From positions 42,744 through 106,743 of the forward strand of contig DATAWQ010000037.1 in the NCBI GenBank assembly GCA_036267135.1: a DNA stretch of 64,000 bases, in the 5' to 3' direction. The notes under the pieces are model-generated. The model saw only the letters and a program-made list of their open reading frames with translations. It ran no database searches and was not told the DNA's origin. Source of the stretch: PALSA-505 sp036267135 (GTDB taxonomy: Bacteria > Actinomycetota > Actinomycetes > Streptosporangiales > Streptosporangiaceae). This document shows, piece after piece, positions 58,905 through 64,000 of this stretch (its first letter is position 1; each line of letters starts with the position of its first letter). Position numbers and translations under genes: made by a program.

Positions 58905-60086
58905 TCACTCGGGGTCTTTGGGGTGGGTGATGGGGCGGCGGAGGAAGTGACGCTCCGGGCCGAGGCGTTCCTTGATTTTCTCGGTGATCTGGCGGCGTTC
59001 GAGGTCGGCGGCCAGCAGGCAGGCCGAGGTGACACCACGGGCGCGGCTCGCACCGTGCGCGATTACCACGGTTCCGGCCAAGCCGAGCAGCACCGCGCCG
59101 CCGTAGGTTTCGGAGTCGACCAGATCGGCGAACTGACGCAGCTTCCTGCGCTGGAGCATGGCCCCAGCCCGGGCCGCTGGTGAGGCGGTGGCGATCTGCC
59201 TGAACTGGTCGACCGCGAACCGTACCGCGCCCTCCAGCGTCTTCAGCGCGACGTTGCCGGAGAACCCGTCGGTGACGGCCACGTCGACTTTGCCGGTGAG
59301 CAGATCGCCGCCTTCGATATTGCCGACGAACCCAATCGGCATCCCGCCGTGTGGCGGATCCTCCGACAGCAGTTCGTAGGCCCGGCGGGCCAGCTTGTTA
59401 CCCTTGCCCGGCTCTTCGCCGATCGTCAGCAGCCCGACCCGGGGCTCGGTCACGCCGTACGCGACCTGGGCGTAGGCCACGCCGAGCTGGGCGAACTGAA
59501 CGATCATCTCTGGCTTCGGATCCGAGATCGCGCCGGCGTCCAGCAGGATCGTCGGCGTCGGCCGGCTGGGCAGCACCACCGCGAGGGCGGGTCGGAGCAC
59601 GCCGGGCAGCAAACGCAGCCTGAGCCTGGCAGTCGTCACAATGGCCCCTGTCGACCCGGCGGACACCACCGAGGAGGCCTGGCCACGCCGGACGAGCTGG
59701 CAAGGCACGGCGATGCTCGACCGCGGCCGGCGCCAGCTAGCCAGGCTGCCCTCGTCCATGCCGGGCGAGTCCTCGGCCGCGACAATGCGGATCTCACCAG
59801 CCGCGTGATGCTCGGCCAGCAGCGACCTGAGCTGCCCAGGACGGCCGGCCAGCACGAGCTGAACGCCGTGCTGACGCACGGCCGCGACCGCACCCGCCAC
59901 GATCTCGCCCGGCGCGTTGTCACCGCCCATGGCGTCGACGGCGACGACCGGCAGTCCGGGCTCGGTGCCGCTCTTCAGGACCGCCGCGTCCTGCGGGCTG
60001 CCGTTCGCGGTCAGGCCGCCACCACGCCCTGGCGCGCCTGGGCGGCAGCCCTCGGCATGGCATAACCGGCGATAACGGGAGACCAC
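58905..60086 (-). CDS. plsX: Phosphate acyltransferase PlsX
   Basis: 393 residues from GTG 60086. The conserved start PVVAVDAMGGDNAPGEIVAGA begins only near residue 45, so the extra N-terminus is unusually long or the true start is further in; no better start is in frame. VSAGSTGAIVTTA, LLTIGEEPGKGNKLARRA, IGFVGNIEGGDLLTGKVDVAVTDGFSGNV and the C-terminal half are typical. It makes acyl-phosphate for phospholipid synthesis. The usual neighbours rpmF and rnc are absent. Confidence 0.9.
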   Translation of the reverse strand: MVSRYRRLCHAEGCRPGAPGRGGGLTANGSPQDAAVLKSGTEPGLPVVAVDAMGGDNAPGEIVAGAVAAVRQHGVQLVLAGRPGQLRSLLAEHHAAGEIRIVAAEDSPGMDEGSLASWRRPRSSIAVPCQLVRRGQASSVVSAGSTGAIVTTARLRLRLLPGVLRPALAVVLPSRPTPTILLDAGAISDPKPEMIVQFAQLGVAYAQVAYGVTEPRVGLLTIGEEPGKGNKLARRAYELLSEDPPHGGMPIGFVGNIEGGDLLTGKVDVAVTDGFSGNVALKTLEGAVRFAVDQFRQIATASPAARAGAMLQRRKLRQFADLVDSETYGGAVLLGLAGTVVIAHGASRARGVTSACLLAADLERRQITEKIKERLGPERHFLRRPITHPKDPE

Positions 60087-60354
60087 ATGGCACTAAGCTT
60101 CCCACCTCGGGATCACTTACGGGATCACCGGCGTGGTTCCCGGCGTGCGTGGCCGGGTCTAGATGGTGCGGAGATGCCGTCGGGAACCTCGCTCTTTACC
60201 CCAGCGTTTCTTAGTTGTGACCTCATCGCGAGGGTCACGACCTGGCTCCGGCGCCGTCTCCGGCGGCGCGGGAGTGACCAGACGCAGCGGGGTGTCTTTG
60301 GCTGTTTCGCATCTGTGCCGTTCAGTGGCGCATGCGACAACCGAGAGGAGTTGC

Positions 60355-61749
60355 GTGACTGGATTTCAGCAGGCCGGGCCCCTAGGGGCCACGGTCCCCG
60401 CAGTGCCGATAGCCGGTCGGCGGTTCCATGCTTACACGGCGAAGCATCTGGACGAGTTCACGGCGCGAGCCGGTCTGTCCCCAGCGGAGCGCCTGGCGGT
60501 GCGCGCGGTTGCGACCGTGCTGCCGTTCAGGACCAATTCCTATGTCGTTGATCACCTCATCGACTGGGACGCGGCGCCGGCCGACCCGATCTACCGGCTG
60601 GTCTTCCCGCAGGCCGACATGCTCCCCGAATCTGACGTCGGCCATATCGCTGCGCTGCTGGACCGGGGCGCACCCGACGCTGAGGTACGGGCCGCGGCGC
60701 ACGAAGTCCGGATGCGGCTGAACCCGCACCCGGCTGGGCAGCTCGCACTGAACACGCCCGTGCTCGACGAGGAGCCACTGCCTGGGTTGCAGCACAAGTA
60801 CCCGGAAACCGTGCTGCTGTTCCCCAAGCAGGGGCAGACCTGCCATGCCTACTGCACCTACTGTTTCCGGTGGGCGCAGTTCGTGGACGAGCCCGACCTC
60901 AAGATGGCGTTGGGAGACGCCGGCCGTCTGGTCACCTATCTGCTCGAGCACCGCGAGGTGACGGGCGTCCTGGTGACCGGGGGGGATCCCATGATCATGG
61001 GGGCTCCGGTGCTGCGCCGCTACATCGAGCCGCTGCTCGATTCGCGGCTCGACCACCTCGAGTCGATCCGGATCGGGAGCAAGTCGCTCGGCTACTGGCC
61101 GCAGCGGTTCGTCACCGATCCGGACGCCGACGACACGCTCCGGCTGTTCGCTGAGGTGGTGGCGTCGGGCCGGTGCCTCGCCTTCATGGCTCACTTCTCA
61201 CACCCACGGGAACTGGAGTCCCCGATGGTCGCCGAGGCCGTGCGCAGGATCCAGGCCACCGGCGCGATCATCCGCACCCAGGCGCCACTTATCAGGTCCA
61301 TCAACGACGACCCGGCGATCTGGGCGGACATGTGGCGCACCCAGGTCCGGATGGGCATGATTCCCTACTACATGTTCGTCGAGCGCGACACCGGGCCGCA
61401 GGACTACTTCGCGGTGCCGCTGGCCCGTGCCTACCAGGTATTCCGTGACGCCTACCGGGTCGTGTCCGGCCTGTGCCGGACGGTCCGTGGGCCGTCGATG
61501 TCCGCGACCCCAGGGAAGGTGTGCGTGGACGGGGTCGCTGAGGTGGCTGGGGAGAAGGTGTTCGTCTTGCGCCTGATCCAGGCTCGTGACCCCAGTCTCG
61601 TAGGCAAGCCCTTCTTTGCCAGGTTCGACCCGGCCGCCACTTGGCTGTCCGACCTGGAACCCGCCTTCGCGCGCAGGTTCCCGTTCGAGCCAGACCACGA
61701 GGAACTTCCTGGCTTGTGGTCGCAAGAACTGCTCGAACCGGCTAGCTGA
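60355..61749 (+). CDS. KamA-like radical SAM protein
   Basis: 464 residues from GTG 60355 behind GAGAGGAG. The radical SAM cluster motif is C163-x3-C167-x2-C170 (QTCHAYCTYCFRWAQF). The fold matches lysine 2,3-aminomutase (VTGVLVTGGDPMIMGAPVL, LESIRIGSKSLGYWPQR, QAPLIRSINDDPAIWADMWR). The PLP lysine region, PGGGGK in true LAM, reads MSATPGKV here. Family members include lysine and glutamate aminomutases and EpmB; this branch, with an IAGRRFHAYTAKHLDEFT N-terminus, has no assigned reaction known to me. Convergent with a DHA2 exporter. Confidence 0.82.
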   Translation: MTGFQQAGPLGATVPAVPIAGRRFHAYTAKHLDEFTARAGLSPAERLAVRAVATVLPFRTNSYVVDHLIDWDAAPADPIYRLVFPQADMLPESDVGHIAALLDRGAPDAEVRAAAHEVRMRLNPHPAGQLALNTPVLDEEPLPGLQHKYPETVLLFPKQGQTCHAYCTYCFRWAQFVDEPDLKMALGDAGRLVTYLLEHREVTGVLVTGGDPMIMGAPVLRRYIEPLLDSRLDHLESIRIGSKSLGYWPQRFVTDPDADDTLRLFAEVVASGRCLAFMAHFSHPRELESPMVAEAVRRIQATGAIIRTQAPLIRSINDDPAIWADMWRTQVRMGMIPYYMFVERDTGPQDYFAVPLARAYQVFRDAYRVVSGLCRTVRGPSMSATPGKVCVDGVAEVAGEKVFVLRLIQARDPSLVGKPFFARFDPAATWLSDLEPAFARRFPFEPDHEELPGLWSQELLEPAS

Positions 61750-61760
61750 TCAAATCGTCA

Positions 61761-61791
61761 CGGTTCCCCGGCCGCGCTGGCCGGGGAACCG
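61761..61791. terminator. Bidirectional terminator
   Basis: Perfect 13-bp stem CGGTTCCCCGGCC / GGCCGGGGAACCG with loop GCGCT, between the convergent radical SAM and exporter genes. Confidence 0.8.
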
Positions 61792-61840
61792 GGCGACCGG
61801 CTCATTCGGGCCACAGATCGATTAGGCAGGCTGGCCCGGC

Positions 61841-63481
61841 TCAGGCCTGAGCTGAGGTCGGCTCAGTCTCGGCGATCTCAGCCGCGGGTGGACCGGTGTC
61901 GCGCTTGCGTCGCTTGATGGCGAAGCAGCTCACCGCGGCGAGCAGCATTACCGCCACCGGCATCACCGCGGTTGCGCGCATCGCGGTCACGAAGCCGTGC
62001 GTGAACACATCGGTGCCGATCGTCTCGACCTGCCGGAGCAGCCCGGGCGATGCGCCCCGCGGCAGCTTGACCGCGACGCCGTTCTGGCCCGCGCCCACCT
62101 GCAGCCCGCTCTTGGCCGCATCGCGGAATCCCGCGACGAACTGGCCGCGCACCGCGGGCGGCAGGCCTCGCGCCCTCGTGCTGGCCTGGCTGGCCCACGC
62201 CGCGACCAGCCGGTTCTGCAGCAGCGCACCCACGGCGGCGGTGCCGATCACGGTGCCCACCTGGCGGACCGTGTTGAGCACGCCGGAGGCCGCACCGGCC
62301 ATCCTCGGCTCGACGTTGCGCATGGCCGTCGTGGTGAGCGGCGCGAACGTGCAGCCCATGCCCACGCCGGCCACGAGCAGGGCGGGCAGGAAGACCACCC
62401 AGGACGACGAGGTCTTGGCGATGAGGAACATCCAGCCCATCCCGACGGCGAACAGGGTGAGACCGGTGATCAGGATGTACTTGCCGCCGATCCGGTCGGT
62501 CCACCGGCCAGCCAGCGGGGCGATGAACACCGAGATCAGTGAGGACGGCGCCATAGTCAGCCCCGCTTTGAGCGCCGAGAAACCCAGCACGGACTGCAGG
62601 TAAATGGTGAACGGCAGGAAGATGCCCATCATGCCGATGACCAGGGTGCCTGACACGAAGTTCATCAGCGCGAAGTTGCGGTCGCGGAACACCGAGAACG
62701 GCACCAGGGGCTCACCGCCCTGCTGCATCCACTGGACGATGAGGAACGCCACCAGCAGCACCGCGCCGACGCCCAGGATGAGCGGGATGCTGATGAACGA
62801 GGTGATCTTCCCCCAGTTGTAGGTCTGCCCCTCTACCAGGCCGTAGCAGATCGCCAGCAGCGCGGCACTGGCCAGCAGGATGCCCAGATAGTCCATCCGG
62901 TGCCTGCGGCCCGGCCGCAGGTTGGGGATAAGCACACCGGTCAGCGCGAGCACGACCGCGCCGATGGGCACGTTCACGTAAAAGATCCAGCGCCAGTCCA
63001 GCGCAGTGATGAGCAGTCCACCCAGGGTGGGCCCGGCGATGGTGGCGGCGCCCGCCACAGCGCCCCAGACGCCGAACGCGGCGCCGCGCCGCTCCGGCGG
63101 GAAGATCATCGTGATGATGGCCAGCGTTTGCGGCATGAGCATGGCTGCGCCCAGGCCTTGCACCGCGCGGAAGGCGATCAGCCAGCCGGGGCTCGGGGCT
63201 AGCCCGCAGGCCGCTGATGCGGCGGTGAACACGGCGACGCCCGCGCCGAACATGACGCGGGGCCCGAACAGGTCACCGAGGCGCCCGCCGGTGATGACGA
63301 GCACGGCCAGCACCAAGGCGTAGGCGTTGATCACCCACAGCACGTCGTCGAACGAGGCGTGCAGCTTGGTGATCATGTCCGGGATGGCGATGTTGACAAT
63401 GGTCAGATCCAACAGGGTCATGAAGAACCCAAGCGAGATCACTACCAGCACCGCCCACGGGTTCCCCCGAAGTTTCCGCAC
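61841..63481 (-). CDS. MFS transporter, DHA2 (EmrB/QacA) family
   Basis: 546 residues with about 14 hydrophobic segments. DHA2 motif LDLTIVNIAIPD near residue 25, then GRLGDLFGPRVMF near 66, and a long extracellular loop before the last segment (VAGFRDAAKSGLQVGAGQNG). The family exports drugs and metabolites by proton antiport. It could export a product related to the radical SAM neighbour, but there is no direct evidence. The C-terminus is acidic and cytoplasmic. Confidence 0.92.
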   Translation of the reverse strand: MRKLRGNPWAVLVVISLGFFMTLLDLTIVNIAIPDMITKLHASFDDVLWVINAYALVLAVLVITGGRLGDLFGPRVMFGAGVAVFTAASAACGLAPSPGWLIAFRAVQGLGAAMLMPQTLAIITMIFPPERRGAAFGVWGAVAGAATIAGPTLGGLLITALDWRWIFYVNVPIGAVVLALTGVLIPNLRPGRRHRMDYLGILLASAALLAICYGLVEGQTYNWGKITSFISIPLILGVGAVLLVAFLIVQWMQQGGEPLVPFSVFRDRNFALMNFVSGTLVIGMMGIFLPFTIYLQSVLGFSALKAGLTMAPSSLISVFIAPLAGRWTDRIGGKYILITGLTLFAVGMGWMFLIAKTSSSWVVFLPALLVAGVGMGCTFAPLTTTAMRNVEPRMAGAASGVLNTVRQVGTVIGTAAVGALLQNRLVAAWASQASTRARGLPPAVRGQFVAGFRDAAKSGLQVGAGQNGVAVKLPRGASPGLLRQVETIGTDVFTHGFVTAMRATAVMPVAVMLLAAVSCFAIKRRKRDTGPPAAEIAETEPTSAQA

Positions 63482-63819
63482 GCCTTCACCTCGTCAGTTG
63501 AGCCGTCTTCTCATGCTCCAAGCTAGCTGGCGTTACCGACATTCCCGACGCTCCACCGAGGCAACGGTGTGCCAATCTCGCAGGTGAGCAAGCTCGTTTA
63601 TCGTGTGCGGGCTGGCCAGATGGCTGGTGTCTGGTTGCGCGCAGATCCGCGCGGGACGGGTTGTGCGCGGTTACCCACAGGGCCGATGGATTTCTGCCAG
63701 TAGCGGGCGTGGCCCAGTAAGGAATAAAGGCATGATCCGCCAGCCAGGGGTCATCGCGCGGCTGGCTTGGTGTTGAGCAGCCCTTAACGTGGCAGGCCCG
63801 GCGGGCCTGGTTTCAGTAA
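63482..63819. other. Intergenic region (338 bp)
   Basis: Apart from the hairpin at 63793-63809 I see nothing: no supported ORF, tRNA or repeat. It is the upstream region of the DHA2 exporter (63481) and the downstream region of the HNH gene. Confidence 0.5.
63793..63809 (-). terminator. Hairpin after the HNH gene
   Basis: CAGGCCC-GGC-GGGCCTG, a 7-bp stem 11 bp beyond the HNH stop on the minus strand. Confidence 0.45.
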
Positions 63820-64000
63820 CTACGTCGGGTGCTGGCTGGGCAGGGTGGTGTACCGTCTTCCGGCTGGGGTGAGCCAGACCAGGACGCCCGGTGTGGGCTG
63901 GGACAACGTCCACCCTTCGGCCTGTTTGGCGCGGTGATGTCGTCGGCACAAAGGTGCCAGGTCGCATTGGCAGGTGCGGCCGCCGTCGTCGTAGGGGATC
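63820..64000 (-). CDS. C-terminal end of a DUF222-type HNH endonuclease (5' part outside window)
   Basis: Translating the minus strand from the window edge gives IPYDDGGRTCQCDLAPLCRRHHRAKQ, then GWTLSQPTPGVLVWLTPAGRRYTTLP and a TAG stop at 63820-63822. CDLAPLCRRHHRAK is the HNH zinc-finger end of the 13E12/DUF222 repeat family common in actinobacteria and often multicopy. Only 60 codons are visible. Confidence 0.75.
   Translation of the reverse strand, partial: IPYDDGGRTCQCDLAPLCRRHHRAKQAEGWTLSQPTPGVLVWLTPAGRRYTTLPSQHPT

Noticed and set aside
63671..63967. Minus-strand frame of 98 residues near the window end
   Set aside because: It is out of frame with the DUF222/HNH protein, whose conserved CDLAPLCRRHHRAK is in the adjacent frame.

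Overview
The window is about 64 kb of high-GC DNA with the gene content of an actinomycete: Lsr2, ClpC, an HspR-controlled DnaK operon, BlaI/M56, DUF2516, DUF3151, EtfD and CU044_5270-type proteins, together with GTG/TTG starts and purine-rich Shine-Dalgarno sites. Gene order follows actinobacterial core synteny. Positions 1-8.6 kb (lsr2, clpC, mutY, membrane protein, radA) correspond to the Mycobacterium tuberculosis Rv3597c-Rv3585 block. Positions 26-53 kb (purA, DUF3151, fba, pyrE, clpB, hspR-dnaJ-grpE-dnaK, etfD) correspond to the Rv0338c-Rv0384c block, and to purA-fba-pyrE-clpB-dnaK in Streptomyces. The accessory content looks more like Streptosporangiales or Streptomyces relatives than mycobacteria. 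I cannot name a genus.

Layout. 0-9 kb: truncated PHP-family (endonuclease Q-like) gene, small membrane protein, lsr2, clpC with a candidate ClgR operator, mutY, membrane-anchored protein, radA. 8.7-20 kb: TIM-barrel isomerase, D-aminoacyl-tRNA deacylase, an overlapping beta-keto-acid cleavage enzyme/asparaginase pair, XRE regulator, DUF2516, AlaX editing protein, BlaI/M56 pair, hisC, galE, a second epimerase and an unusual three-part regulator. 20-31.8 kb: murA, purB, purD, EamA exporter with divergent LysR, purA, GNAT, DUF3151, an AbiEi/DUF559-like protein, fba, pyrE. 32-39.6 kb is the most accessory-looking part: a degenerate GGDEF protein, a giant one-piece ECF sigma/anti-sigma/extracellular protein whose reading frame runs 642 bp antisense into an epimerase, a NYN-domain protein with a long disordered linker, and a partner of helical-repeat type. 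39.7-46.8 kb: one heat-shock operon dnaK-grpE-dnaJ-hspR-clpB with two HAIR-like HspR sites. 47-53.5 kb: ECF sigma factor, CU044_5270 protein, secreted protein, then etfD. 53.6-64 kb: two-component system with a DUF5666-like membrane protein behind a TGTGA palindrome cluster, argS, plsX, a KamA-like radical SAM protein, a DHA2 exporter and the end of a DUF222/HNH endonuclease gene.

Most genes are housekeeping (chaperones, proteolysis, purine, pyrimidine and cell-wall precursor supply, DNA repair). Signal sensing is heavily represented: two ECF systems, one two-component system, and XRE, LysR, BlaI and HspR regulators. Notable sequence-level features are a dispersed family of about 32-bp repeats placed just upstream of genes, several in-frame 15-bp minisatellites, a 28-bp tandem hairpin repeat across a stop codon, and two genes (asparaginase and perhaps galE) whose best Shine-Dalgarno spacing points to an ATC start.

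No rRNA, tRNA, CRISPR array, insertion sequence or prophage was seen.
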